Source: a virus. Taken from it: a stretch of DNA of 59,035 bases. The notes beneath the pieces are model-generated. The model worked only from the letters and a program-made list of their open reading frames with translations. It was not told where the DNA came from and searched no databases. Shown one piece after another: positions 24,552 through 31,905 of this stretch. The position numbers were made by a program, and so were the translations under genes. The stretch spans positions 1-59,035 of IMG/VR virus record IMGVR_UViG_3300015245_000041, one strand, 5' to 3'. Each line of letters starts with the position of its first letter. The stretch's first letter is position 1.

Positions 24552-24580
24552 ATGCTATAAGATTTTTGAGAGGTTGTCAA
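24552..24580 (-). promoter_or_regulatory. Promoter for the small HTH gene
   Basis: Minus strand TTGACA (24575-24580), 17 bases, TAGCAT (24552-24557). It lies within the 3' end of the small membrane-protein gene upstream. The -10 form TAGCAT recurs in the rightward block (32426 and 32791). Confidence 0.65.
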
Positions 24581-24728
24581 TTTTATACTTCTGTATGACC
24601 GAGTTTATTTCATGAGGTTTACGAAAATGTTTTGGAGTGTAAGGAAGAGAAGGTTCAAAAAGAGACAACTGAGTTAATCCCGAGATAATCAAGATAATAA
24701 ATACTAGAAGTATACCAAGGGCAAGCAT
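24555..24728 (-). CDS. Small single-span membrane protein
   Basis: 57 aa. N-terminal membrane helix 'LGILLVFIILIISGL' (residues 4-18) followed by a short outer or cytosolic tail with several Lys/His. It starts two bases after the stop of the upstream gene. Short frame, but the membrane helix and tight packing support it. Function unknown. Confidence 0.55.
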   Translation of the reverse strand: MLALGILLVFIILIISGLTQLSLFEPSLPYTPKHFRKPHEINSVIQKYKIDNLSKIL

Positions 24729-24914
24729 TTATGCCTCACAGGGGGTGTTGAAGTGAGTTTCCAGAGGTTCGTTACATGCGAAGCACCCATAAGTGGCCTT
24801 ATCTTCGCATGCTAATTGCGTATCGGGGTCAACAATTACGATGGGCTGCCCCTGCGCGTCTCCCAGCACTTCCACGGGCGTAAAAGTTATCATGCACCAT
24901 TGATGCACCCTCAT
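24729..24914 (-). CDS. Small Cys-containing protein
   Basis: 61 aa (ATG 24914; internal ATG at 24893 also possible). 'VEVLGDAQGQPIVIVDPDTQ' followed by 'GCFACNEPL' (C-x2-C). Resembles small actinophage proteins of unknown function. ATGA overlap with the upstream gene. Confidence 0.65.
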   Translation of the reverse strand: MRVHQWCMITFTPVEVLGDAQGQPIVIVDPDTQLACEDKATYGCFACNEPLETHFNTPCEA

Positions 24915-25426
24915 CGTAATCCCGCCATTAACATCTCACTAGCCCCGCAGATGGGACACCGTCGTGAGGTGGGATCAAATGGAGCTTTGCTGAATGTATG
25001 ATGTTTGCTAAACCACCCAATAACTACTGGCCGCCTACAATACGGGCACCAATGATGAATAGTCTCATCAGCTGGTAAATGAGGAGTCCAGAATACTATC
25101 TTTGTTCTCTGAGTTAATTTGCCATTTGACCCCCTGATCATAATGGGCTTACCGCTCTTAGTTACCCTCACCAGTTTGTGTGGGGGTTTAAAGGCTGTAC
25201 CTCGAGACTGGATGGTAGCATCGTAAACATCGGGAAGGTATTTCTTCAACAACTTGAAGGCATCAACATATGTCCACATATCTCGACATGCCCAGCCCAG
25301 GTCTATGCGTTTTTGGACATATACCCGCCATGGCGGAGAAGTTCGAGGGATAACTGCAAGTTCCGGTTTACTAAGGAAGAACTTCTTATAAGTTGAATCT
25401 TCTAGAAGTTCTTTCAGGGTTATCAT
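24911..25426 (-). CDS. Zinc-ribbon protein of the leftward accessory operon
   Basis: 171 aa from the ATG at 25426. The N-terminal domain 'MITLKELLEDSTYKKFF' and 'WRVYVQKRIDLGWACRD' is followed by two zinc knuckles, 'WCPYCRRPVVI' and 'RCPICGASEML'. The ribbons suggest nucleic-acid or protein binding. Function unknown. Confidence 0.7.
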   Translation of the reverse strand: MITLKELLEDSTYKKFFLSKPELAVIPRTSPPWRVYVQKRIDLGWACRDMWTYVDAFKLLKKYLPDVYDATIQSRGTAFKPPHKLVRVTKSGKPIMIRGSNGKLTQRTKIVFWTPHLPADETIHHWCPYCRRPVVIGWFSKHHTFSKAPFDPTSRRCPICGASEMLMAGLR

Positions 25427-25614
25427 GCGTATTTCTGAGTAAGAAGCTGTACCAGCCACTCGCTGGGCTGTGTACCATGCCAGTCAAGTTCCTTCTTGAC
25501 CTTTTCCTCCGGCGTCAAGGTATTCCACACAAACTGTCGTGCCTTGGCTTCTTTTCGCTTGGTTTCTTTAGTGTTTCGGGCGCTGAACGGGCCCGGACCA
25601 CTGTACCTGCTCAT
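25423..25614 (-). CDS. Small basic protein, first confident gene downstream of the 25.6-26.3 kb leader
   Basis: 63 aa with 'ACCGAGGAGATGGT' before the ATG. Basic helical sequence ('TKETKRKEAKARQFVWNTL', 'EEKVKKELDWHG', 'EWLVQLLTQKY'). Function unknown. Overlaps the next start by four bases. Confidence 0.65.
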   Translation of the reverse strand: MSRYSGPGPFSARNTKETKRKEAKARQFVWNTLTPEEKVKKELDWHGTQPSEWLVQLLTQKYA

Positions 25615-25643
25615 ACCATCTCCTCGGTAGGATGGATAGTAAG

Positions 25644-25697
25644 GACCCCAGGGCCCATCAGCAGTATCGGGGGGACCTGCGTCAAGACCCTGGGGTC
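25644..25697 (-). other. 10-bp inverted repeat in the leader
   Basis: GACCCCAGGG (25644-25653) pairs perfectly with CCCTGGGGTC (25688-25697), loop 34 bases. It lies just upstream of the ribosome site of the 25423-25614 gene and overlaps the end of the possible 38-aa gene. No U-tract on either strand, so more likely an RNA-structure or protein-binding element than a terminator. Confidence 0.5.
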
Positions 25698-25798
25698 GTC
25701 ATGAAACCCTCTAACCTTCGAGTGTAAACCTCTCGCGGAAGAGATTTTACCGGTGCCCCAAGGTTGAGGGGATTAAATTGTATACCCTGAGTAGTCAT
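25682..25798 (-). CDS. Possible 38-aa gene
   Basis: Frame begins 'MTTQGIQFNPLNLGAPVKS' and contains 'REVYTRRLEGFMTTPGS'. Composition is protein-like and the codons are in the style of the neighbours, but there is no clear Shine-Dalgarno. Listed because the interval otherwise has no confident gene. Confidence 0.35.
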   Translation of the reverse strand: MTTQGIQFNPLNLGAPVKSLPREVYTRRLEGFMTTPGS

Positions 25799-25845
25799 TC
25801 GGGATCCGGGACCAGAACCCCCATCTATCATCAGCAAAGAAGTCA

Positions 25846-26046
25846 CTACCCAATCTTCTTAGCTTGTGTGGGATAGGCGCGGGGTCTTAGTTCTTTATAA
25901 ACCGCCCTAGCCCTGCAATTGAGGAAGTGGGTTATCGGCAAGCCGCGTGACCCCCCTATATCCTCGTGTGCAGTCGGGGATTCGATCCCCTTCGGCGCTA
26001 ACCGAAATCCCTGGTTGAGTTGATCAGTCTCTACCCTGAACTGCAC
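25846..26046 (-). CDS. Possible GTG-initiated 66-aa gene in a gene-poor stretch
   Basis: Frame reads 'VQFRVETDQLNQGFRLAPKG' to 'RAVYKELRPRAYPTQAKKIG'. Directly after its stop a neighbouring frame continues with protein-like 'GSDFFADDRWGFWSRIPND' before stopping, as if the gene had been longer and acquired a frameshift. Parts of it also mimic a tRNA T-arm and a 7-bp acceptor stem. Either a small gene, a decayed gene, or chance. No named family. Confidence 0.3.
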   Translation of the reverse strand: MQFRVETDQLNQGFRLAPKGIESPTAHEDIGGSRGLPITHFLNCRARAVYKELRPRAYPTQAKKIG

Positions 26047-26218
26047 CCGTGCGCTGGCCCGACTCGAACGGGACTGTCATGCCTACTCCCTATGGACAGG
26101 ACCAAGAAGCGTGACTAAGCAGCGCGTCTGCCGGGGTTTCACCTTTAGCCCTAACTCTTCAACATTACTGGCTATCAAGGGAATTATTCCCCGCAGAAGT
26201 TCCTCTGTGTAGTTAAAG
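26047..26218. other. Gene-poor interval, no confident gene
   Basis: Contains several short protein-like frames on the minus strand without start codons (e.g. 'EELLRGIIPLIASNVEELG') and an 18-codon frame with GGGAG upstream (26079 to about 26023). A T-arm-like GTTCGAGTC element is present but no valid tRNA folds. Best described as a possibly decayed coding region or long leader. Confidence 0.4.
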
Positions 26219-26269
26219 CCCTCCCAGCTAGATATCTAGCGGCTAAATCTAGTGAGCATGCTGGGAGGG
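26219..26269 (-). terminator. Terminator-type hairpin after the 48-aa gene
   Basis: CCCTCCCAGC (26219-26228) pairs with GCTGGGAGGG (26260-26269), with an inner TAGATATCTA palindrome. A second small hairpin GGGGT-GCCG-ACCCC lies at 26271-26284. Located 46 bases past the stop codon at 26315. Followed on the minus strand by a short CTTTAA. Confidence 0.65.
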
Positions 26270-26314
26270 TGGGGTGCCGACCCCTAAAATGTCTCTTTGT
26301 CCCCGGGGGGCGGG

Positions 26315-26461
26315 TCAGTAGGTCAGGGTCTTGTCCTGGATGCCCTGCTTCAGCTCGGCCTTGTCCTTATCGGACAACTTCTTCCACTGGGCCATGAACT
26401 CACCCGTCTTCATTTCGAAGAAATCGCGGATATCTTTGACTCCGGTGCTGGCCTCAGCCAT
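26315..26461 (-). CDS. Small conserved actinophage-type protein (48 aa)
   Basis: Too short for most ORF callers but well supported: promoter at 26500-26528, GAGGAGG five bases before the ATG, terminator hairpin downstream, and sequence 'TGVKDIRDFFEMKTGEFMAQ' followed by 'WKKLSDKDKAELKQGIQD', a pattern I recognise from tiny actinophage proteins. Helical, charged, higher GC than surroundings. Function unknown; the monocistronic strong-expression layout suggests an abundant early protein. Confidence 0.8.
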   Translation of the reverse strand: MAEASTGVKDIRDFFEMKTGEFMAQWKKLSDKDKAELKQGIQDKTLTY

Positions 26462-26499
26462 AATTGCCTCCTCGGTAGCGGCGATTGATCGATGCAGTT

Positions 26500-26528
26500 A
26501 CTCTATCAAACCAAAAATTGAGAGTCAA
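26500..26528 (-). promoter_or_regulatory. Promoter of the 48-aa gene
   Basis: Minus strand TTGACT (26523-26528), 17 bases, TAGAGT (26500-26505). The leader carries 'ACCGAGGAGG'. Lies in the divergent gap facing the rightward primase-helicase unit. Confidence 0.75.
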
Positions 26529-26621
26529 TAGGTGGTTCTAACGACTTTATTCCACTCCGCTATGTCCCAAAGGGCAAATGTCTGATATGATCATTACTCC
26601 AACGACCGAGGAGGTAGTCTG

Positions 26622-26813
26622 ATGGCATCCGAATTCGAACGAGGCTTAGTTCAGGGTAGAAAGGAGGGCCGTACTCAAGAACGTAAGGAAATACTAGATT
26701 GGCTGGAAGAGCAATACCTGAAGAAGACTGTCTTACGGGGGTCAGAGAAAGGGAAAGCTATTCTGAAGCTTGCTGGCGAACTCTCGAAGGTGATGAAGTC
26801 TAGTGGACTATGA
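26622..26813 (+). CDS. Small charged protein upstream of primase-helicase
   Basis: 63 aa with 'ACCGAGGAGGTAGTCTG' before the ATG. Charged helical sequence ('GRKEGRTQERKEILDWLEEQ', 'KGKAILKLAGELSKVMK'). Unknown. Its stop overlaps the GTG start of the primase-helicase. Confidence 0.65.
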   Translation: MASEFERGLVQGRKEGRTQERKEILDWLEEQYLKKTVLRGSEKGKAILKLAGELSKVMKSSGL

Positions 26814-28818
26814 GAAGCAGCTCAGTATAATTAAGCGCGCATGGGGGCGTACACAGAAAGGTTATTGCTTCTTCCCCTGGATTGATCGAGAAGAGCAGGC
26901 AGCAGCAGGAATTCGACGCGCAGGATTCTACGAAGGACCAGCCTTTAAGTGGCCTCAGGACAAAGATAAGATCTTGTCTCACATGGCTCAGCACGAGGAG
27001 CATGATCTATATTGGTGCCCCTCTCTTTTTGAGTATGAACAACGACGTACTGATGTTGCGATGGATGAGTGCGCTCTTTGGGCAGATTTAGATGAGATTA
27101 ACCCCAAGGAAATACCCGAGGAATATCCTCCGACTGTTGCCTGGCAGACATCCCCAGGACGCTATCAGGCTCTCTGGATTCTATCGATGGGTGATATCCA
27201 GGGTGCGAGTTGGCCCGGTAACGAGAATCAAAGACTGACATACTTTCTCGGCGCTGACCTCGGCGGGTGGGATACCACACAGCTGTTGAGGATACCGGGT
27301 TGGACCAATCATAAGCTGGAGTATCGTGATAAAGTATCTGGTGCATCGCCTCAAGGTAAGGTTCTATGGACTAATGGGCGCACATACCTGTCTGATGACT
27401 TCGAGGACTTGCCGGAGGTGCGCGGTGCCGGTGCAGCCAACGATCTCACCGACGCAGTTATCCAAGAGATCGAGGCAATCGAGCATAACACGGTATTGGC
27501 CCGAGTAAAGCTTAAGCTTACTCAACGTATTCGAGATTACATCAGGGCTCGACAGACTTCTGGTGATCGCAGCAATGTACTCTGGGAGATTGAACGATCC
27601 TTGGCTGATGCTGGTTGTAGTCTCGCAGAGATCGTTTCAATCGTGAAGAGCACGGTATGGAATAAGTATGCTGGCCGTTCGGATGAAGATAAACGACTTA
27701 TCATAGAGGCTAATAAAGCTATCGCACAACGATCCACACAGAAAGTAGAAGAAGATGAAGTTCTTAGAGAACATGCTCAACAGTCAGTTCCTCAACAAGC
27801 TGATCTTATGTTGAAATTAGTTAAACCTCCTCGATGGTTGGTTAAAAATATCCTTACTCAAGGTGGAGTTGGGTTTATAGCTGGAGAACCTAAGTCTTAT
27901 AAATCATGGTTCGGTCTTGATTTAGCCATCAGTGTTGCTACGGGTACCCGCTTTCTTAACCACTTTGACATTGAGAAGCCCGGACCAGTACTATATCTAC
28001 AAGAAGAAGATAGCCCAGTAACTATCAAGTCTCGATGGGGAACCATCAAGCGGGGTAAGAAACAAATGCCCCTCTCGGTACAGGATGGCTATCTTTACCT
28101 GGAACCTACACAACCTCTGGATGATGAAACACTTATTAAGGTCGACATGAATCTTCAGGGCGGTCTTGTTTTATCCGAAGATGTCTGGCAAGAATGGCTT
28201 GATGAACAATTACGGCGGGGTTTTACCATGGCTTCCGACGAACCCTATAGACTGATTATTGTAGACACTCTTATGATGACCGCGGGTCTTGTACAGGAGA
28301 ATCAGTCTCAGGAGATGACTACTAAGTATTTTAAACCTCTCAAAGAACTTGCTCGTAAGCATGAGGTAGCACTTATCTTAGTACATCATATGAATAAAAA
28401 TGGCGAAGCTAAACGCGCTGGTCAACGTATGTTAGGCAGTGTTGCTAATCATGCCTGGGCTGAGGATTCTATGTATCTTACACCTCGATCTGACGGGGTA
28501 GATATGGAGACAGAAAGTAAGACATGGAAAAAAGCTAAGTATACTGTCAATATTCATGAGAAGGGCTGGTATCCGGTAGTTAGTCCGGAGAATAGTACCA
28601 GGACCAGTAAATCTAGCCTCGGTAGTGACGGGATCCTCGAGGCTTTACAGGTGCTAGGTGATCGCGCGCACACCCGCGCGCTCGCTGAACAACTAGGTAT
28701 GCAGTGGCCCAAGATGCGCCGTTCTCTCACTAATAAGCTCGAGCACCGAGTCGCCCAGGGTCAGCTTGTGAAACAGCAAAACACCCCACAAAGCCAGATA
28801 CTATGGGTTCTCGCATGA
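26803..28818 (+). CDS. Primase-polymerase / RepA-type helicase fusion
   Basis: 671 aa from a GTG at 26803 (next in-frame Met is far inside conserved sequence). The N-terminal half resembles RepB/AEP-type primases: 'GYCFFPWIDRE', 'CALWADLDEINP' (acidic pair), 'AWQTSPGRYQALWIL', 'TTQLLRIPGWTNHK'. The C-terminal half is an AAA_25/RepA-like hexameric ATPase: Walker A-type 'IAGEPKSYKSWFGLDLAI', 'GPVLYLQEEDS', Walker B 'RLIIVDTLMMTAG', sensor 'ALILVHHMNKNGEA'. A C-terminal winged-helix-like end follows. It should lay primers and unwind the fork for the Pol A-type polymerase. No separate replicative helicase or primase was seen elsewhere. Confidence 0.9.
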   Translation: MDYEKQLSIIKRAWGRTQKGYCFFPWIDREEQAAAGIRRAGFYEGPAFKWPQDKDKILSHMAQHEEHDLYWCPSLFEYEQRRTDVAMDECALWADLDEINPKEIPEEYPPTVAWQTSPGRYQALWILSMGDIQGASWPGNENQRLTYFLGADLGGWDTTQLLRIPGWTNHKLEYRDKVSGASPQGKVLWTNGRTYLSDDFEDLPEVRGAGAANDLTDAVIQEIEAIEHNTVLARVKLKLTQRIRDYIRARQTSGDRSNVLWEIERSLADAGCSLAEIVSIVKSTVWNKYAGRSDEDKRLIIEANKAIAQRSTQKVEEDEVLREHAQQSVPQQADLMLKLVKPPRWLVKNILTQGGVGFIAGEPKSYKSWFGLDLAISVATGTRFLNHFDIEKPGPVLYLQEEDSPVTIKSRWGTIKRGKKQMPLSVQDGYLYLEPTQPLDDETLIKVDMNLQGGLVLSEDVWQEWLDEQLRRGFTMASDEPYRLIIVDTLMMTAGLVQENQSQEMTTKYFKPLKELARKHEVALILVHHMNKNGEAKRAGQRMLGSVANHAWAEDSMYLTPRSDGVDMETESKTWKKAKYTVNIHEKGWYPVVSPENSTRTSKSSLGSDGILEALQVLGDRAHTRALAEQLGMQWPKMRRSLTNKLEHRVAQGQLVKQQNTPQSQILWVLA

Positions 28819-29039
28819 CGGGAGATGCGCTCGGGCGCATACGACCGGGGCTTCCAACAGGGTCGCGCGCGTGCTTAGATATCAATAATCAATCATCATT
28901 ATTCATTCTCTCAAACGCAATGCCCTACGGTGGGCACAGGTCGTCGAATACGTACACTCGCCGGGGGCTAGTATCCGCCGCCATGAGCTCCTTGGGCTTG
29001 CTACCGAAAGGAATCCAATGCAACACAAAAATTGCTTAG
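28815..29039 (+). CDS. Doubtful 74-aa frame after the primase-helicase
   Basis: Begins in an ATGA overlap with the primase-helicase stop, which favours translation, but the sequence is not protein-like after about residue 35. In the next frame the stretch 28900-29017 reads 'LKRNALRWAQVVEYVHSPGA' and 'RHELLGLATERNP', running straight into the 29018 gene. A frameshifted longer gene is possible. Confidence 0.3.
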   Translation: MTGDALGRIRPGLPTGSRACLDINNQSSLFILSNAMPYGGHRSSNTYTRRGLVSAAMSSLGLLPKGIQCNTKIA

Positions 29040-29200
29040 AATACCCCTGTCCGGAATGTGAACATGACATGAACCTCGCTTCTGCTCAAACAGAACATAC
29101 ACCTACTTCTAAGTATAACCCCACAATTCGGGTTAGTTGGTTTGAAGCAGCTCGTCAGGAAGCTATCGCAAATGGAGAAATCCCTGATGGCCACCTGTAG
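29018..29200 (+). CDS. Small Cys-containing protein
   Basis: 60 aa from the ATG at 29018 with AAAGGA upstream. 'CLEYPCPECEHDM' gives a zinc-knuckle-like cluster, and the C-terminus is 'WFEAARQEAIANGEIPDGHL' (20 residues). The frame may extend upstream (open to about 28885, no usual start codon). Overlaps the next gene by 14 bases. Function unknown. Confidence 0.6.
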   Translation: MQHKNCLEYPCPECEHDMNLASAQTEHTPTSKYNPTIRVSWFEAARQEAIANGEIPDGHL

Positions 29201-29402
29201 TTACTGCACCCTCGAATCCGCCAAAACTAGGTTCAACACTCTCAAGCAACCTGACGGCTCACGGGTATACTTAAGGGTTGAATCTGCCCACGAAGGCTGG
29301 CTGTCAGTCTACAAAATAACGGAGGATCAATATGGGACCCCGACCCACGAAACCGCTATCGGGATGAGCTTCAAAGCTTACCCAACAACATGTGTTTGTT
29401 AA
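29187..29402 (+). CDS. Small protein with C-x2-C start
   Basis: 71 aa from the ATG at 29187, preferred over 29142 because GGAGAAATC sits before it. 'MATCSYCTLESAKTRF', then 'GWLSVYKITEDQYG', ending in two cysteines. Unknown. Confidence 0.6.
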   Translation: MATCSYCTLESAKTRFNTLKQPDGSRVYLRVESAHEGWLSVYKITEDQYGTPTHETAIGMSFKAYPTTCVC

Positions 29403-29437
29403 CTGAAGTTACCCTCTAACTAAGGATACTATTACAC

Positions 29438-30058
29438 ATGACAGAGGACCCTCGACACAGGCTCGCTGAAATACTCTCATCGGGTGGTGTGGGATATGGT
29501 CAAGTCTCGCAGGAAGTGTTGTACATGCTGCCTAGGGAATTCTTAGATAAATACGTGCAGTTATGGTATATGGCTTTAGGTCCACTGATTCAGGGACAAG
29601 GTCAGCAGATGACGCGGGATGGGGAATTGGGTAGAGCTAAGACAAGAACAACTGAGAAAGGGAGAAAGATAGGGGCTGGTGCGGGAGGAGAGGCTAAACG
29701 GTATAGAAAAAGCGGATACAGCATACGAAATGAGCTCGCTTTCCAACTCAAGGACCGCATCGACAAAAGGCTTAGAGGCATAGCGCGAGAGCTTAGACTG
29801 ACACTGTCGGACCTTGAGGCTCGGCAGAATACGGCATATGGGTCTGTTAAGGCTGGAGGGGGGGCTGAGAGGAGAATGGGGGAAGAGACTGGGGCTAATG
29901 GTAACACTACTGAGAGTACAGGCAACGCTTTAAAGAGCACTAGAGGGATGAGAAGATGTATCAAATGTGGCAGATATGGTGTGGATGGATGGGCTTTCTG
30001 TCCCTATGATGGGAAGGCTTTGATCAGAGAAAAGGAAAAAGAAAATCCTGAGGATTAA
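29438..30058 (+). CDS. Basic protein with C-terminal zinc ribbon
   Basis: 206 aa. The N-terminal 50 aa are helical ('REFLDKYVQLWYMALGPL'). The centre is highly basic with possible DNA contacts ('RAKTRTTEKGRKIGAGAGGE', 'RIDKRLRGIARELRLTL'). The C-terminus is a ribbon 'CIKCGRYGVDGWAFCPYDGK'. Probably nucleic-acid binding. No named family recognised. Confidence 0.65.
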   Translation: MTEDPRHRLAEILSSGGVGYGQVSQEVLYMLPREFLDKYVQLWYMALGPLIQGQGQQMTRDGELGRAKTRTTEKGRKIGAGAGGEAKRYRKSGYSIRNELAFQLKDRIDKRLRGIARELRLTLSDLEARQNTAYGSVKAGGGAERRMGEETGANGNTTESTGNALKSTRGMRRCIKCGRYGVDGWAFCPYDGKALIREKEKENPED

Positions 30059-30226
30059 TTTAGGAATCAAGAGAATGCTGATCATAATGATAGAAATAAG
30101 CGATCATCTTTGGGTATGAGGGATTATTTTAGGTATCGGGAAGGTATATGCTTGATGCGACGATTGATTGATGATTACGCGATGATGACTCACACTTGAG
30201 GGAATGCGAAGGAGGTGGATAAATTG

Positions 30227-30388
30227 ATGGGTGAGGTAGTAAACGTTGGATCGCAAAATTGTTATGGGACGAAATGGAGAGGTGGAGAGCGTGGCGTTTA
30301 TTTTCGTGGTGGGATAAGATCTATAGTGCACAGTGGAGCTAGATTGATGCTCTGTCAATCCCACGTAAATTCTGCAGGCGGTACATGA
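30227..30388 (+). CDS. Possible 53-aa gene with strong ribosome site
   Basis: AAGGAGG at 30209-30215 and an ATGA overlap with the following frame support translation. Gly-rich sequence ('GTKWRGGERGVYFRGG'). Not recognised. The 168 bases before it (30059-30226) hold nothing else I can support. Confidence 0.4.
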   Translation: MGEVVNVGSQNCYGTKWRGGERGVYFRGGIRSIVHSGARLMLCQSHVNSAGGT

Positions 30389-30663
30389 GGCTCACATGCC
30401 GCGTAAAGTTGCGTGCTACATGTTGTAAACAGCTGCTAACGATTGCAAAGTTGGCTTTTGGTCCGTCAAAAAGCTCGGAGATCCCAAAACAACGATACTT
30501 CCTAAACATAGTAGAAACAGAAATCTCTCCTTTAAAGGATACTACGTCTCAACACCACGAAAAGGGACAATGGGGAAGGCTTGAGACTCATCCTAAGGGC
30601 GGCATTAGTTCAGGGGATAGCCAGCATAAAGGTACAGGGGGTGATGGCTCACGACGTCGTTGA
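30385..30663 (+). CDS. Possible 92-aa gene
   Basis: Starts in the ATGA overlap at 30385. The N-terminal half has cysteines ('LTCRVKLRATCCKQLL'); the C-terminal half is low in hydrophobics. Weakly protein-like; kept because of coupling and position. Confidence 0.35.
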   Translation: MRLTCRVKLRATCCKQLLTIAKLAFGPSKSSEIPKQRYFLNIVETEISPLKDTTSQHHEKGQWGRLETHPKGGISSGDSQHKGTGGDGSRRR

Positions 30664-30727
30664 GGACGGTGGAAGGACTGGCACTTAGGTGCCATCCAAC
30701 GTACGGGGGGCATGGTAGGATAGGGGC

Positions 30728-30886
30728 ATGACAACGACCGATCCCATCCGTGAGGCAATGGATCGACGCATGCAGGATGAGAAATCACCTGATGAAATCC
30801 GTGAACTCATGCGCGGGATTCCGATCCGTCGGATTCCTCCGAAGAGTCATAACCATTCTGTGCGGCATAAGTCATCCCAACGATAG
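30728..30886 (+). CDS. Small leaderless-type gene (52 aa)
   Basis: 'MTTTDPIREAMDRRMQDEKS' then 'PDEIRELMRGIPIRRIPP'. A -10 type box TAGGAT (30716-30721) lies exactly six bases before the ATG, with no Shine-Dalgarno, so the transcript probably starts at or next to the start codon. Charged helical protein, unknown. Confidence 0.6.
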   Translation: MTTTDPIREAMDRRMQDEKSPDEIRELMRGIPIRRIPPKSHNHSVRHKSSQR

Positions 30887-30896
30887 GAGATCGGAC

Positions 30897-31139
30897 ATGA
30901 CATCGACACCTTCCCACGAGGAAATCATCCAACGGGCGAAAAATATCCTGACTGAGCACTTGGGAGATATGCAGGACGCAATGGATGAACTTGCTGATTT
31001 GCTAGAATCCGCCAATTACATCGTAACAGACAATGATGAGGATTGGGCTCAATTGGATGAGTTCTTCGGGTTTATTGCCAAAAAGGTTGTTGAGGGATGG
31101 GGTCCTGCAAAGGATCCATTCGTTGGGGAAGGGGAGTAA
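30897..31139 (+). CDS. Small acidic helical protein
   Basis: 80 aa from the ATG at 30897 with AGGAGATCG upstream; an in-frame extension lies over the previous gene and is discounted. 'EEIIQRAKNILTEHLGDMQD', 'ELADLLESANYIV', 'QLDEFFGFIAKKVVEG'. Unknown. TAATG overlap with the next gene. Confidence 0.65.
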   Translation: MTSTPSHEEIIQRAKNILTEHLGDMQDAMDELADLLESANYIVTDNDEDWAQLDEFFGFIAKKVVEGWGPAKDPFVGEGE

Positions 31140-31510
31140 TGAGACATAAGATCTTGATAGGGAGGATCGTTCTTCGCATCCTGAAGGATCCAATGGGAGC
31201 GGATCAGGGGGTAAAGGGACCGAAAAGGACAACGCCACCGCCTCTAGTTAAGAAGGTAGAAAGGGACAATCGGATGACTCGAGCATTTATTCAGGGAAGA
31301 GTTAAAAAGGCGAAAAAACGGACCAAAAAGATGATTGCTGAGGCAATCCGCAATGGGCACACATACATCCAACACGAGGTATATGGTGACATAGCCGCTA
31401 AGGCATGGATGGAGATAGGATGGGAGCCATTGTCCGAATCATGGGATAGGGATATCGGTGGGATGAAAGTCACGATCAGGATGCGCGTCCCTTCCGTTCC
31501 TTGGGAGTAA
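31139..31510 (+). CDS. Basic protein with GWEPLSES motif
   Basis: 123 aa from the ATG overlapping the upstream TAA. Basic N-terminus ('VKKAKKRTKKMIAEAIRNG'), then 'GDIAAKAWMEIGWEPLSESW' and 'MKVTIRMRVPSVPWE'. It shares the G-W-E-P-x-S-x-S plus terminal beta-strand plan with the last late gene at 7852-8127. Function unknown. Confidence 0.6.
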   Translation: MRHKILIGRIVLRILKDPMGADQGVKGPKRTTPPPLVKKVERDNRMTRAFIQGRVKKAKKRTKKMIAEAIRNGHTYIQHEVYGDIAAKAWMEIGWEPLSESWDRDIGGMKVTIRMRVPSVPWE

Positions 31511-31905
31511 AGGGTCCGGTTTGGAGATAAGGGCCTGAGAGCGATTTTAAGGGGGTAAGGGTGACGCTCAATGCCAGCATAATCAAAGGGGATCGCTTGC
31601 CGTGGCGTCGATGCTAGACGCTTTAAAGGGGCGATTGACCGTAGCATGATCCTTTGGATGGGGTGGGGTGATCGCATGCGCGTAATCCGATCTTGCTCCT
31701 ACGGGCATCTCAGAGCCGCCAAGGAGCATCCCCTCGCGCGGGCGCGTGCTTGATGCAGGGGTGATGATGGCATTGTAATAGCAGTTTAGGAGGTGGCGCT
31801 AGGGTGCCGGTATTTGCCTTGACGGGATGGGCAGGGGGGGATAAGGTTATGGCATTGATCGATCGCACACCGCGACCGACGATCACATCCAAAGGGGATG
31901 ACGAC
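31511..31905 (+). other. 395-base interval: promoter and at most tiny frames
   Basis: No confident gene. A 35-codon frame (31646-31753, 'MILWMGWGDRMRVIRSCSYG') follows a 12-codon frame with ATGA coupling but lacks a ribosome site. A GTG with AGGAGG upstream (31804) is in frame with the next gene and could give it a longer N-terminus. Clear promoter at 31819-31847. G-rich on the plus strand. Confidence 0.5.
31819..31847 (+). promoter_or_regulatory. Promoter of the 31906-32238 gene
   Basis: TTGACG (31819-31824), 17 bases, TAAGGT (31842-31847), followed by AAAGGGGATG before the ATG at 31906. Confidence 0.65.

Noticed and set aside
25970-26130. Two minus-strand tRNA genes, suggested by GTTCGAGTC and GATCGAATC T-arm-like sequences, a perfect 7-bp GTGCAGT/ACTGCAC pairing and a Leu-like GGCAGACGCGC segment
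   Set aside because: No anticodon loop with U33 and a paired stem can be formed, D-loop GG is missing in one, and spacing is too long in the other. Described only as tRNA-like remnants.
30104-30364. 86-aa minus-strand reading frame
   Set aside because: It opposes the local transcription direction, lacks a ribosome site, and a better supported plus-strand frame with AAGGAGG covers the same bases.
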